The notes below the pieces were generated by a model. That model saw only the letters and a list, made by a program, of their open reading frames with translations. It was not told the origin of the DNA and made no database searches. Shown here one piece after another: positions 11,654 to 19,506 of a stretch of 64,000 bases of DNA. The stretch covers positions 496,001 through 560,000 of the forward strand of contig NZ_FNON01000003.1 in the NCBI RefSeq assembly GCF_900107045.1, given 5' to 3'. Source of the DNA: Amycolatopsis xylanica (GTDB lineage Bacteria > Actinomycetota > Actinomycetes > Mycobacteriales > Pseudonocardiaceae). Position numbers and translations under genes: made by a program. How positions within the stretch are numbered: the first letter of the stretch is position 1; every line of letters begins with the position of its first letter.

Positions 11654-12100
11654 TCAGGAAGCCGGGATGATGGTGGGAATCTTGGTGGTCTTGAAAGCCC
11701 GCACCTCGGCGGCGGCGGCCACGACGACGACCGCGAGCATGGAGAACGCGAAGGCGTTGGCGCTCAGCCCGTCGATCCCGCGCAGCGCGAACGACACTCC
11801 GAAAAGGACCATCAGTTTCAGCACGTAACCACCGAGCGCGACCACCATGACGAACATCGGCGGCAGGTTCGCGCTGAACCGCATCATCCCCAGCGTCGTC
11901 ATCGACGAGGCGAAGCCGAGCACCACCCCGATGCCCGAGCCGATCAGCCCGGGCTGATCGGCCACCAGCAGCGACACCACGACCGCGATCACCGCGACGG
12001 GCGGCACCACGATCAGCGTCGCCTTCAGCATCGCCGACGCCAGCTTCAGCATGGCTTCGGCGTGCGGGTTCGGCTGCTCTGTTTCGGCGCTCTCGCTCAC
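11654..12100 (-). CDS. AtpI-like ATP synthase accessory membrane protein
   Basis: A 148-residue protein with four hydrophobic segments, in the position of Rv1303 directly before atpB. The AtpI/Unc1 family assists c-ring assembly or ion uptake; that role is inferred from position and topology, as sequence similarity in this family is low. The start is a GTG at 12100 with GGGAG about 6 nt upstream. Confidence 0.8.
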   Translation of the reverse strand: MSESAETEQPNPHAEAMLKLASAMLKATLIVVPPVAVIAVVVSLLVADQPGLIGSGIGVVLGFASSMTTLGMMRFSANLPPMFVMVVALGGYVLKLMVLFGVSFALRGIDGLSANAFAFSMLAVVVVAAAAEVRAFKTTKIPTIIPAS

Positions 12101-12135
12101 ACTGACTCCCTATCGATCGGACTCCAGTGTAGAGA

Positions 12136-12157
12136 GCCCGCCGACCGGTCGGCGGGC
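12136..12157. promoter_or_regulatory. 22-bp perfect palindrome in a divergent spacer
   Basis: GCCCGCCGACC followed by its exact reverse complement, in the 114-bp spacer between the divergent atpI-like gene and a secreted-protein gene. It could be an operator. There is no uridine run on either side, so a terminator is less likely. Confidence 0.4.
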
Positions 12158-12214
12158 CCCCTGCCTGCCCGTTCAGACGCTGACCGCGCCCGGCGCCGCT
12201 GGTTCGCTGCGGAC

Positions 12215-12601
12215 ATGAAGAGAAAACTGTACGGCGCGGTGCTCGCGGGTATGGCTCTCACGGCCATCTCCGGCTTCACGGCCGGCGCGTCCGCCGATGT
12301 GGAATATCCGTTCTCATTGTCGTTCGAAACGGCTTCCGTTTCCGGTAAGGCCGTTCCCCACACGCAACTGCGGGGAGAACTGTCCAACACCGATGCGGGA
12401 TGCTATTCGCTGTGGATCGGGGAGCCGGGCGGGATCATCCCCGGTCAGCCCGGTTTCCTGAGGTACCACAAGGAAACCACCGTCTGTGGTGTGGCTTCGG
12501 CCAAAGTGGACTACCTCGCCGCGGCCTGGTATCCCGAGGTCCGCGCGAAGCTCTGCCGCGACGAGACCGAACTCGTCTGCGGTAAGTCCATTCCGCTTTA
12601 A
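12215..12601 (+). CDS. Small secreted protein with four cysteines
   Basis: A 128-residue protein with a clear Sec signal peptide ([20 protein letters not shown], cleavage probably after GASA). The mature part has four cysteines in segments AGCYS, TTVCGV, KLCRD and LVCGK, consistent with two disulfides. The pattern and size recall actinobacterial subtilisin-inhibitor-like or other small extracellular proteins, but I cannot assign a family. It starts at the ATG at 12215, with a weak ribosome site. It lies opposite to and between wecA and atpI, overlapping wecA by 4 bp tail to tail. Confidence 0.75.
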   Translation: MKRKLYGAVLAGMALTAISGFTAGASADVEYPFSLSFETASVSGKAVPHTQLRGELSNTDAGCYSLWIGEPGGIIPGQPGFLRYHKETTVCGVASAKVDYLAAAWYPEVRAKLCRDETELVCGKSIPL

Positions 12602-13743
12602 ACGCCCTGGTTCCGCGATTTCAATCTCGGGATGACCGAGACGAGAACCGCGATCACCAGTCCGCAGCCGAACACCCAGAACACGGCGGGATTGTCGAAC
12701 AGCGTCACCGAAACGGCGCCGAACGCGAGCAAGCCCGCCCAGAAGTAGATGAGCAGTACGGCGCGGCGCTGGGAGTGGCCGATCTCCAGCAGGCGGTGGT
12801 GCAGGTGCATCTTGTCCGCCGCGAACGGGCTCTCCCCGCGCCGCGTGCGCCGGATGACGGCCATGATCAGGTCCAGCAGCGGGACGAACAGCACGGCGGC
12901 GACCACGACCAGCGGCGAGAGCAGCGCGAGCGCGTCCGAGGCGCCGAACTGGGTGTAGCTGACCCGGCCGGACGCCGAGGTGGTGGCGGCCGCGAGCATC
13001 AGGCCGATCATCATCGAGCCGGAGTCGCCCATGAAGATCTTGGCCGGCTGGAAGTTGTACGGCAGGAAGCCCAGGCAGGCGCCCGCGAGCGTGGCGGCGA
13101 TCAGCGCGGGCGGGTAGGCCTCGACCGCGTTGCCGGAGCTGCCGAGCAGGCCGAGCGAGAACGCGCAGGTCGCGGCGGCCGCGATGAAGCCGAGACCGCC
13201 GGCGAGTCCGTCAAGTCCGTCGACGAAGTTCATCGCGTTGACCATGACGACCACCATGATCACGGTCAGCAGCGCGCCCTGGGTCTGGTTGAGGACGATC
13301 ACCGAGCCGAGCGAGTCGGCGCCGCCGCCCCACGGGACCCAGAACTGCACCCACTGCAGGCCGAAGATGACCAGGATGCCCGCGCACATGACCTGACCGG
13401 CGAGCTTGGTCCAGGCGTCGAGCTCGAACCGGTCGTCGAGCGCGCCGATCAGCACGATCACGCCCGCGGCGAGCAGCACGCCGACGGAGTCGTACGAGAA
13501 CTCGAAGCCGCGGCGCAGCACCGGCAGCTGGTGCGCGAGCGCCATCCCGCCGAGCACGCCGAGGTAGATGCCGACGCCACCCATCCGCGGGATCGGCGTG
13601 ACGTGCACGTCGCGGGCACGCGGGTTGGCGATGGCGCCGACCTTGATGGCCAGCCGGCGCACCACGCCGGTCAGCAGGAACGTCACCACCGTGGCGGTGA
13701 GCGCGACCAGCAGGTACTCCCTGATGGGGAGGCCTTCGTTCAT
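12598..13743 (-). CDS. wecA: Polyprenyl-phosphate GlcNAc-1-phosphate transferase (WecA/Rfe family)
   Basis: Integral membrane glycosyl-1-phosphate transferase, 381 residues with about eleven hydrophobic segments. It transfers GlcNAc-1-P from UDP-GlcNAc to polyprenyl phosphate; in the mycobacterial orthologue Rv1302 this starts the arabinogalactan linker. The family signature [15 protein letters not shown] and a second acidic motif, [11 protein letters not shown], are present. The start ATG overlaps the tsaC stop by 4 bp, so the two are translationally coupled, as in M. tuberculosis Rv1301-Rv1302. Confidence 0.93.
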   Translation of the reverse strand: MNEGLPIREYLLVALTATVVTFLLTGVVRRLAIKVGAIANPRARDVHVTPIPRMGGVGIYLGVLGGMALAHQLPVLRRGFEFSYDSVGVLLAAGVIVLIGALDDRFELDAWTKLAGQVMCAGILVIFGLQWVQFWVPWGGGADSLGSVIVLNQTQGALLTVIMVVVMVNAMNFVDGLDGLAGGLGFIAAAATCAFSLGLLGSSGNAVEAYPPALIAATLAGACLGFLPYNFQPAKIFMGDSGSMMIGLMLAAATTSASGRVSYTQFGASDALALLSPLVVVAAVLFVPLLDLIMAVIRRTRRGESPFAADKMHLHHRLLEIGHSQRRAVLLIYFWAGLLAFGAVSVTLFDNPAVFWVFGCGLVIAVLVSVIPRLKSRNQGV

Positions 13744-14390
13744 GCCAGTGATTCCGCCGGGATCCCGAGCACCTCGGCGACGGCGGCCCTGCTGACCGCT
13801 CCTTCGCGCAGCACGACAGGGTCACCGCCGGTCAGGTCGACCATGGTCGACGGCACCGGCTCACCGGACGAGCCCCCGTCGAGGTACACCGAGACGGAGT
13901 CGCCGAGCTGCTCCTGCGCCTCCTCGACGGTGGAGGCGGGCGGCTGGCCGGAGACGTTGGCGCTGGACACGGCCATCGGGCCGACGTCGCGCAGCAGTTC
14001 GAGGGCGACCGGGTGCAGCGGCATGCGCAGCATCACCGTGCCGCGCGACTGGCCGAGGTCCCACTGCAGGCTGGGCGCGTGCGGCAGCACGATCGACAGG
14101 TCACCGGGCCAGAACGCCTCGATCAGCGCGCGGGCCTGCGGCGGCACGCCGAGCACCAGACCGTCTATTGTGGACCAGGAGCCGACCAGCACGCCGACCG
14201 GCATGTCGGGGCCGCGATTCTTGGCGCGCAGCAGTGACTGCACCGCGCCGCCGTCGAAGGCGTCCGCACCGATCCCGTACACCGTGTCGGTCGGCAGGAC
14301 GACCAGGCGGCTGGACCGCACCGCGCCCGCCGCCGCCGCCAAGCCGTCGGCCCGTGATTCCCGGCGGCTGCAGTCGTAAACCGAGCTCAT
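13740..14390 (-). CDS. tsaC: L-threonylcarbamoyladenylate synthase (Sua5/YciO/YrdC family)
   Basis: Makes threonylcarbamoyl-AMP from threonine, bicarbonate and ATP for the t6A modification of ANN-decoding tRNAs. The 216-residue YrdC domain shows [25 protein letters not shown] (K-R-P basic site) and [14 protein letters not shown]. It lacks the extra C-terminal Sua5 domain and is thus the short TsaC form. Orthologous in position to Rv1301, coupled to wecA by a 4-bp overlap. Usually downstream of prmC, here separated by an inserted plus-strand gene and repeats. Confidence 0.95.
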   Translation of the reverse strand: MSSVYDCSRRESRADGLAAAAGAVRSSRLVVLPTDTVYGIGADAFDGGAVQSLLRAKNRGPDMPVGVLVGSWSTIDGLVLGVPPQARALIEAFWPGDLSIVLPHAPSLQWDLGQSRGTVMLRMPLHPVALELLRDVGPMAVSSANVSGQPPASTVEEAQEQLGDSVSVYLDGGSSGEPVPSTMVDLTGGDPVVLREGAVSRAAVAEVLGIPAESLA

Positions 14391-14405
14391 GCCCGGAGCC
14401 TATCC

Positions 14406-14458
14406 CCCGGGATAAAGCGGGCTTTAGTCCAGCCCGGGATAAAGCCCGCTTTATCCCC
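14406..14458. repeat. Family B palindrome pair (GGGATAAAGC unit)
   Basis: Two copies of the unit GGGATAAAGC-GG-GCTTTATCCC (the first with a single-base change), each self-complementary and also pairing with the other. It lies between divergent tsaC and the DUF559 gene. The family recurs at 15471-15530, 55563-55613 and 62917-62975. Confidence 0.88.
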
Positions 14459-14588
14459 TTAGCCGATCGACGACGCCGTGTCCAGGCCCACCGGGAAATC
14501 TGGGGATGGCTGAACCACTTGTGCACAACTCGGGCCTGAGCGGCTGTTTTCGCCACGTGGGCTCCGGGGTGCGGGTGACGATGGCGAC

Positions 14589-15482
14589 GTGGACCGACTA
14601 GAACTGGGCAGCGGACTGTTCCGCGGCTCCGAAGCGATCGGCGAGGGCGCGCTGACCTCTCGCCAGCTCTCCTGTGGACCTTTCCGGCGAGTGCTGCGCA
14701 ACGTGTACATGCCCGCGAACGAACCACTCGACTACCTCACCAAGTGCCGCGCCGCCGCTCTCATAGCGCCAAGCAACGCGGTGCTGACCGGCCGGTCGGC
14801 CGCCGCAGTCCGCGGACTCGACCTGGCGGTCACCACGGATCCCGTGGAGTTCGTGGTACGCGAGCGGGACCGGTTCGGACCCGTACGCGAGCTGCGTATC
14901 CGGCGCACGACCCTCAACCCCGGCGACTACGAACCGTGGCAGGGGATCCAGCTGGCGACGCCCGGCCGTATGGCGCTCGACGTGCTGCTGCGGCATACCC
15001 CTCGAACGCAAGCGAAGCGCCGATGTCTCAGGACCGCGGTCGCGGATCTCGACTGTCTGCTGCGAGCAGGCCTTGTCCGCGAGGAGGTGGTGGCCGCGAC
15101 GCTGCGCGGTCGCCGCGACCGCGGCATCGGGCTCGCGCGCGAGGCCTTCGAACTGGCCGACGCGAGAGCGGAATCCCGGCCGGAGTCCGAGTACCGGGTG
15201 ATATTGACCTTGGCCGGCTACCCGCCAGAGCCGCAGGTGGTCGTCAGCTGCCCGGATGGCTTCGAAGCAAGACTGGACCTGGCGTACCGGGATCACCGCA
15301 TCGCCGTCGAATACGACGGCGAATGGCATGAGAACGACGATCAACCGGCACGTGACCAAGCGCGTCGAGCCCGCCTCGCAGCGCTGGGCTGGCGCATCCT
15401 GGTCTACCGGGCGCGCGACCTCCGGGACACACCCGACCAGGTGATCGAGGATGTCCGCGACCTCATGAACCAACCGGGATAA
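14589..15482 (+). CDS. DUF559-type protein with AbiEi-like N-terminus and nuclease-fold C-terminus
   Basis: A 297-residue protein. The N-terminal half (GALTSRQLSC, then LRNVYMPANEP, then NAVLTGRSAAAVRGL) resembles the actinobacterial proteins related to AbiEi antitoxins. The C-terminal part has the DUF559/Vsr-like PD-(D/E)XK pattern: EARLDLAYRDHRIAVEYDG with acidic residues, then RRARLAALGWRILVYRARDL. Such proteins are abundant in actinobacteria and their function is not known. It is inserted between tsaC and prmC on the opposite strand. The TAA stop at 15480-15482 lies inside a family B repeat, so the last codons (NQPG) are repeat-derived. GTG start with a weak ribosome site. Confidence 0.8.
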   Translation: MDRLELGSGLFRGSEAIGEGALTSRQLSCGPFRRVLRNVYMPANEPLDYLTKCRAAALIAPSNAVLTGRSAAAVRGLDLAVTTDPVEFVVRERDRFGPVRELRIRRTTLNPGDYEPWQGIQLATPGRMALDVLLRHTPRTQAKRRCLRTAVADLDCLLRAGLVREEVVAATLRGRRDRGIGLAREAFELADARAESRPESEYRVILTLAGYPPEPQVVVSCPDGFEARLDLAYRDHRIAVEYDGEWHENDDQPARDQARRARLAALGWRILVYRARDLRDTPDQVIEDVRDLMNQPG

Positions 15483-15530
15483 AGCGGGCTTTATCCCGGT
15501 CCGGAGTAAAGCCCGCTTTATCCCGGTTGG
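15471..15530. repeat. Family B palindrome pair between convergent genes
   Basis: Two opposed GGGATAAAGC units flanked by CCAACC/GGTTGG arms make a 60-bp hairpin at the tail of the DUF559 gene and just before the prmC stop. It is well placed as a bidirectional terminator. It supplies the TAA stop of the upstream gene. Confidence 0.88.
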
Positions 15531-15537
15531 CTGTCAC

Positions 15538-16410
15538 TCACGCGTCTTGCACTCGCCTCGCGGTTACGAAGCGGGGGCGGCCGGTGAGGTCGAGGTGACC
15601 CTCGACGTCGGTGAGCACCCTGCGTGCCCGCACGAGCGCCGGCACGGCCGTGCCGTGGGTGTCGTCGTGTTCGATGGCGAGGCCGCCGCCAGGACGCAGC
15701 AGGCGGGCCGAAACGGCCAGCGCGTGGCGGATGGCGGCCAGGCCGCTCTCGGCGGCGAACACGGCGCGTGCCGGGTCGTAGTCGGCGACCTCCGGCGGGA
15801 CCGGGGTGCCCTCGGGAACGTACGGCGGGTTGCACAGCACGAGGTCGACGAGTCCGTCGAGTTCGGCGAACAGGGTGCTGTCGGCGATGTCGCCGGAGTA
15901 CAGGCGGATCGGGGTGTCCCCCTCGGCCGCGCGCGCGTCCGCGTTGTGGCGTGCCCAGGCGAGCGCCTGTGCGTCGATGTCCACGGCGTAGACGACCGCG
16001 TCGGGCACCGCGTGCGCGACCGCGAGCGCCAGCGCGCCCGATCCGGTGCACAGGTCGACCACGACCGGGAATTCCCTGCCGCGCAACAGTTTCAGGCCCC
16101 ATTCGAGCAGCAGCTCGGTCTCGGGCCTGGGAATGAACACCCCGGACCCGACATCGACGGTGATGTGCCCGAGCGCGGCCCAGCCGGTCAGGTGCTGCAA
16201 CGGCACCCGCTTGGCGCGCTGCGCGACGAGCTGGCCGATCGCGTCGACGACCGGCGGGTCGACCAGCGGGATCATCGGCAGGCGGCTGCGCTCCACGCCG
16301 AGCACGTGCGCGGCGAGCAGTTCGGCGTCGAAACGGGGGGACGACACACCGGCTTCCTCCAGGATCCTGGTCGCCTCGATGATCGCCAGGCGCAAGGGCT
16401 GCCGCTTCAC
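15538..16410 (-). CDS. prmC: Release-factor glutamine methyltransferase
   Basis: N5-methylates the glutamine of the GGQ loop of RF1/RF2 using SAM. The N-terminal helical domain (LRLAIIEATRILEEAGV) binds the release factor. The Rossmann domain has VVDLCTGSGALALAVA and the substrate-binding NPPY motif in LVLCNPPYVPEGTP. I prefer the GTG at 16410 because GGAGAGG lies 6 nt upstream; a GTG at 16425 would add five residues. It is downstream of prfA, its substrate gene, with an intervening opposite-strand secreted protein. Confidence 0.95.
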   Translation of the reverse strand: MKRQPLRLAIIEATRILEEAGVSSPRFDAELLAAHVLGVERSRLPMIPLVDPPVVDAIGQLVAQRAKRVPLQHLTGWAALGHITVDVGSGVFIPRPETELLLEWGLKLLRGREFPVVVDLCTGSGALALAVAHAVPDAVVYAVDIDAQALAWARHNADARAAEGDTPIRLYSGDIADSTLFAELDGLVDLVLCNPPYVPEGTPVPPEVADYDPARAVFAAESGLAAIRHALAVSARLLRPGGGLAIEHDDTHGTAVPALVRARRVLTDVEGHLDLTGRPRFVTARRVQDA

Positions 16411-16738
16411 TGTCCGCCTCTCCACTGCTCGTCGTCAGTCACCAGAGTATCGATCGCGGCGGCCGACCTGCGGTTCAACCCGCTGAAGACGCCGCCGTGC
16501 CCGTTTCAAGATCAACCACCCGATCAGCCTATTCCACGCTTCGCCCGGCATGGCTACGTTGAAGAACAGCCAGCTGCTGGTTTCTCTCGGCCGGCCAGGA
16601 CACATCTGGGGAGTCTTGGCGACCGGCCGTTCCTTCATTCGACGAGTTCTCATCGCGCGCTTTGTGCGTCGTTTCGGCCGATCGACGTCGTCCGCGCGCC
16701 CATCCGACTCCGTCGATCATGACAATTTTGGGGATGAA
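16411..16738. other. Divergent spacer between prmC and a secreted-protein gene
   Basis: 328 bp with no convincing coding sequence; the plus-strand frame extends upstream of the secreted protein but lacks a ribosome site and would bury the signal peptide. An AT-rich stretch (GACAATTTTGGGGATGAAAT) lies immediately before the start at 16739. Confidence 0.5.
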
Positions 16739-17155
16739 ATGCGACGTTCACTTGTTGTTTTCGCGACCGCGTTGACCTGCATGGCGGGAATGGCGGGCAC
16801 TTCCAACGCCACCGAAGCCCAGAGTGCCTGGAGCTGTGACGGGGACGCGTGCATTCGCGTGGTCCCCGATGGCGGCGCGACGACCTTCGACATGCACGGC
16901 TGCAACCACAAGGTCTGCGTCAACGTCACCGGGAACTCTTCCAGCTACAAGACAAGCGGCTACTACAGCGGTTCCAACCGCTTTTACGGCCACGTCAATG
17001 TCTGGGGACCCGGCGGTATGTGGGTTGAAGGCAAGGACAGCGCTTATCCCGGCGTGGCGGGAGTCGGCCGGGGCTCCGGCCAGACCTGCGCCGAAGGCTG
17101 GGAATGGACGGGATCGGGTTACGTTTCCGTCGGGCTGCCCTGCCAAAACCTCTGA
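16739..17155 (+). CDS. Small secreted protein
   Basis: A 138-residue protein. A signal peptide (MRRSLVVFATALTCMAGMAG, probable cleavage near SNA) precedes a mature domain with six cysteines in segments AWSCDGDACIRV, HGCNHKVCVNV, QTCAEGW and LPCQNL. It is rich in Gly, Ser and Tyr. I recognise no family. It stands alone on the plus strand between prmC and prfA, and a 42-bp perfect hairpin follows it. Confidence 0.75.
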   Translation: MRRSLVVFATALTCMAGMAGTSNATEAQSAWSCDGDACIRVVPDGGATTFDMHGCNHKVCVNVTGNSSSYKTSGYYSGSNRFYGHVNVWGPGGMWVEGKDSAYPGVAGVGRGSGQTCAEGWEWTGSGYVSVGLPCQNL

Positions 17156-17164
17156 TTAAAAGCT

Positions 17165-17206
17165 CGTGAGTGGTATTGCCGGTTCTAACCGGCAATACCA
17201 CTCACG
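17165..17206. terminator. Perfect family A hairpin between convergent genes
   Basis: A 20-bp perfect stem (CGTGAGTGGTATTGCCGGTT) with a 2-nt spacer, between the secreted-protein gene and prfA. It is well placed to terminate in both directions, though it lacks a long T tract. The same family appears at 3396-3443 and 49525-49576. Confidence 0.75.
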
Positions 17207-17207
17207 A

Positions 17208-18278
17208 TCAGCCGGAGTGCGAGGCGAGGCGCTCTTCGCGGTCCGCCGTCACGAGCGCGTCGAGCACGCCGTCGAGGTCGCCGTCGAGCACCTGGTCGAG
17301 GTTGTAGGCCTTGTAGTTGACCCGGTGGTCGGCGATGCGGTTCTCGGCGAAGTTGTAGGTGCGGATGCGCTCCGAGCGGTCGACCGTGCGGACCTGCGAA
17401 CGGCGGGCGTCCGAGGCCTTCGCGGCGGCCTCCTCCTCGGCGATGGCCTGCAGGCGGGCCTGCAGCACCAGCAGGGCGCGGGCGCGGTTCTGGATCTGCG
17501 ACTTCTCGTTCTGGCAGGAGACGACGATGCCGGTCGGGAGGTGGGTGATCCGGACCGCGGAGTCGGTCGTGTTGACGCTCTGGCCGCCGGGGCCGGACGA
17601 GCGGAACACGTCGATGCGCAGGTCGTTGGGGTCGATCTCGACCTCGACGTCCTCGGGCTCCGGGTAGATCAGCACGCCGGACGCGGAGGTGTGGATGCGG
17701 CCCTGCGACTCGGTCGCGGGCACGCGCTGGACGCGGTGCACGCCGCCCTCGAACTTCAGGCGGGACCAGACGCCGTCGACGGCCGCGGCCTTGCTCTTGA
17801 TCGAGACCGTGACGTCCTTGAAGCCGCCCAGGTCGGAGTCGGTCGAGTCGAGCACCTCGGCCTTCCAGCCGTGCCGCTCGGCGTAGCGCAGGTACATGCG
17901 CAGCAGGTCGCCCGCGAACAGCGCCGACTCCTCGCCGCCTTCACCGGACTTGATCTCCATGACGACGTCGGAGCCGTCGTACGGGTCGCGGGGCAGCAGG
18001 AGCTCAGTGAGCTTGGTCTCCAGCGCGGGGATGCGCGCGGCGATCTCCTCGGCCTCGGCGGCGAAGGTGGCGTCCTCCGCGGCGAACTCCTTGGCCGCGG
18101 CGAGGTCCTCGCGCGCCGTCTCGAGCTCGCCGACCGCCTTGACGATCGGGCTCAGCTCGGCGTAGCGGCGGCCCAGTTTGCGCGCGCGGCCCTGGTCGGC
18201 GTGCACACCCGGGTCGGCGAGCTGTTTCTCCAGGTCAGCGTGCTCTTCGAGCAGACCCTTGAGCGAAGTCGAATCCAC
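17208..18278 (-). CDS. prfA: Peptide chain release factor 1
   Basis: Recognises UAG and UAA and triggers hydrolysis of peptidyl-tRNA. At 356 residues it has the RF1 anticodon-like PAT tripeptide in [17 protein letters not shown] and the catalytic GGQ in [17 protein letters not shown]. The start is the GTG at 18278. It is downstream of rpmE, separated by the rpmE terminator. Confidence 0.97.
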   Translation of the reverse strand: MDSTSLKGLLEEHADLEKQLADPGVHADQGRARKLGRRYAELSPIVKAVGELETAREDLAAAKEFAAEDATFAAEAEEIAARIPALETKLTELLLPRDPYDGSDVVMEIKSGEGGEESALFAGDLLRMYLRYAERHGWKAEVLDSTDSDLGGFKDVTVSIKSKAAAVDGVWSRLKFEGGVHRVQRVPATESQGRIHTSASGVLIYPEPEDVEVEIDPNDLRIDVFRSSGPGGQSVNTTDSAVRITHLPTGIVVSCQNEKSQIQNRARALLVLQARLQAIAEEEAAAKASDARRSQVRTVDRSERIRTYNFAENRIADHRVNYKAYNLDQVLDGDLDGVLDALVTADREERLASHSG

Positions 18279-18314
18279 CCTTTGTCACCTTTCTTCCTGA
18301 CCACCGACACAAGC

Positions 18315-18349
18315 AAAACGGCGCCTACCCAGGAGTGGGTAGGCGCCGT
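18315..18349 (-). terminator. Intrinsic terminator of rpmE
   Basis: On the minus-strand transcript, ACGGCGCCTACCC and GGGTAGGCGCCGT form a 13-bp stem with a 6-nt loop, followed by TTTTG. It lies just after the rpmE stop and before prfA, so prfA probably has its own promoter or depends on read-through. Confidence 0.85.
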
Positions 18350-18357
18350 CGAGCAAG

Positions 18358-18588
18358 CTACTTGGCTTCGTCGGCCTTCTTCGTCCGCTTGCCGTAGCGA
18401 GCCTCGAAGCGCGCGACCCGGCCACCGGTGTCCAGAATCTTCTGCTTGCCGGTGTAGAACGGGTGGCAGTTCGAGCAGACCTCGACGTGGATTTCGCCCG
18501 ACGTCTTGGTGCTACGGGTGGAGAAGGTGTAGCCGCAGCCACAGGTCACATTGGTGACCACGTACTCGGGGTGAATACCGCTCTTCAT
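18358..18588 (-). CDS. rpmE: 50S ribosomal protein L31, zinc-binding form
   Basis: A 76-residue ribosomal protein starting [19 protein letters not shown]. Cysteines at 16, 18, 38 and 41 form the zinc site (C+ type), in contrast to the Zn-free paralogue used under zinc limitation. The ATG at 18588 has GAGAGAGGAC upstream; longer in-frame starts are not supported. It lies between rho and prfA as in mycobacteria. Confidence 0.96.
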   Translation of the reverse strand: MKSGIHPEYVVTNVTCGCGYTFSTRSTKTSGEIHVEVCSNCHPFYTGKQKILDTGGRVARFEARYGKRTKKADEAK

Positions 18589-18817
18589 GGTGTCCTCTCT
18601 CGTTGGCCGCCGGGTCCCCACTTTCCACGGGGTGAACCGGAGCCGGACTTCAGCGGGTCATTCTGCCAGACGCGCTGGCCACGACTGGAACGCGGGCCAC
18701 CCCGCCGGTATTCCGTACAACCTCCGGGCGGCCCGCATGTACGGTTTTTGTACTCCCCGCCGAGAACCTGGCGTTGTTCGAAAATCACCGACAACGCACA
18801 GGAAGAAGGCGGTTGAC

Positions 18818-19369
18818 GTGGCCCTCACCACTCAGACCCTGCTTTCCCGCATCGTCAAGCCCGCCACGGTGGCCGCGCTCGCCGTCTCGGCACTCGCCAT
18901 CGCCCCGATCGCGGGCGCCACCACCCAGGCCGCGCCCCAGGGCGCCGAGATCACCGCCGCCGACATCAACCCGGCCGCGGGCACCTTCAGCACCGACGCC
19001 GAGTTCACCGTCCAGGGCGCTGGCGACGGCACCCCCGCGGGTGCGATCCAGTGGTACAAGAACCACCTGGGCAGCACCGCCTGGCAGGGCCTCTGCGAGA
19101 AGGCCGCCGAGAACGCCTACGGCACCACCGGCGTCTGGGCCTCCGCGAACGCGCACTGGAACGGCGCCAGCCCGAAGCACACCACCGGCACCCCGCCTGC
19201 GGGCTCGTTCGTGTACTGGAACATCAGCGCGTACGGCCACGTGGGCATCGCCGACGGCAACGGCGGCATCTACGCCACCAGCATCGGCGGCAAGATCGGC
19301 CACGCGTCGAGCGTGAACTACTTCAACAACTACCGGGGCTGGACCCCGGCGGCTCGCCCCCACCAGTGA
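18818..19369 (+). CDS. Secreted CHAP/NlpC-P60-like cell-wall hydrolase
   Basis: A 183-residue protein. A signal peptide (TLLSRIVKPATVAALAVSAL, cleaved near the TTQAAP segment) is followed by a short linker and one domain from about residue 80. A probable catalytic Cys in WQGLCEKAAENAYG and a His in SAYGHVGIADGNGG fit the CHAP/papain-like amidase fold. The best-supported start is the GTG at 18818, with GGAAGAAGG 8 nt upstream. It is divergent from rpmE and convergent with rho, and like other plus-strand genes here it is not part of the conserved synteny. The role in peptidoglycan turnover is inferred. Confidence 0.78.
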   Translation: MALTTQTLLSRIVKPATVAALAVSALAIAPIAGATTQAAPQGAEITAADINPAAGTFSTDAEFTVQGAGDGTPAGAIQWYKNHLGSTAWQGLCEKAAENAYGTTGVWASANAHWNGASPKHTTGTPPAGSFVYWNISAYGHVGIADGNGGIYATSIGGKIGHASSVNYFNNYRGWTPAARPHQ

Positions 19370-19381
19370 CCCGGCGCCCGT

Positions 19382-19440
19382 GAAACCCCGAAAGTGGCTT
19401 TCGTCAGATGAGACCTGACGAAAGCCACTTTCGGGGTTTC
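19382..19440. repeat. Family C palindrome (CGAAAGTGGCTTTCGTCAG type)
   Basis: A 59-bp inverted repeat with GAAACCCCGAAAGTGGC arms and a short asymmetric centre, directly after the CHAP-protein gene. The same words recur between thrC and thrB (22704-22784) and, as a variant with CAATGTGGC, at 30608-30700. Confidence 0.88.
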
Positions 19441-19452
19441 GGCCAGGTCCGA

Positions 19453-19490
19453 AAAACGCCCCGCCCGGAGATTTCCGGGCGGGGCGTTTT
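19453..19490 (-). terminator. Intrinsic terminator of rho
   Basis: A 17-bp perfect stem from AAAACGCCCCGCCCGGA with a GATT loop, ending in TTTT on both strands, 17 bp beyond the rho stop. A strong bidirectional intrinsic terminator. Confidence 0.9.
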
Positions 19491-19506
19491 CCAGAAGTAC
19501 TGAAAC

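Noticed and set aside
8806..11670. Long plus-strand open frame opposite the atp operon
   Set aside because: Antisense shadow of atpH, atpF, atpE and atpB.
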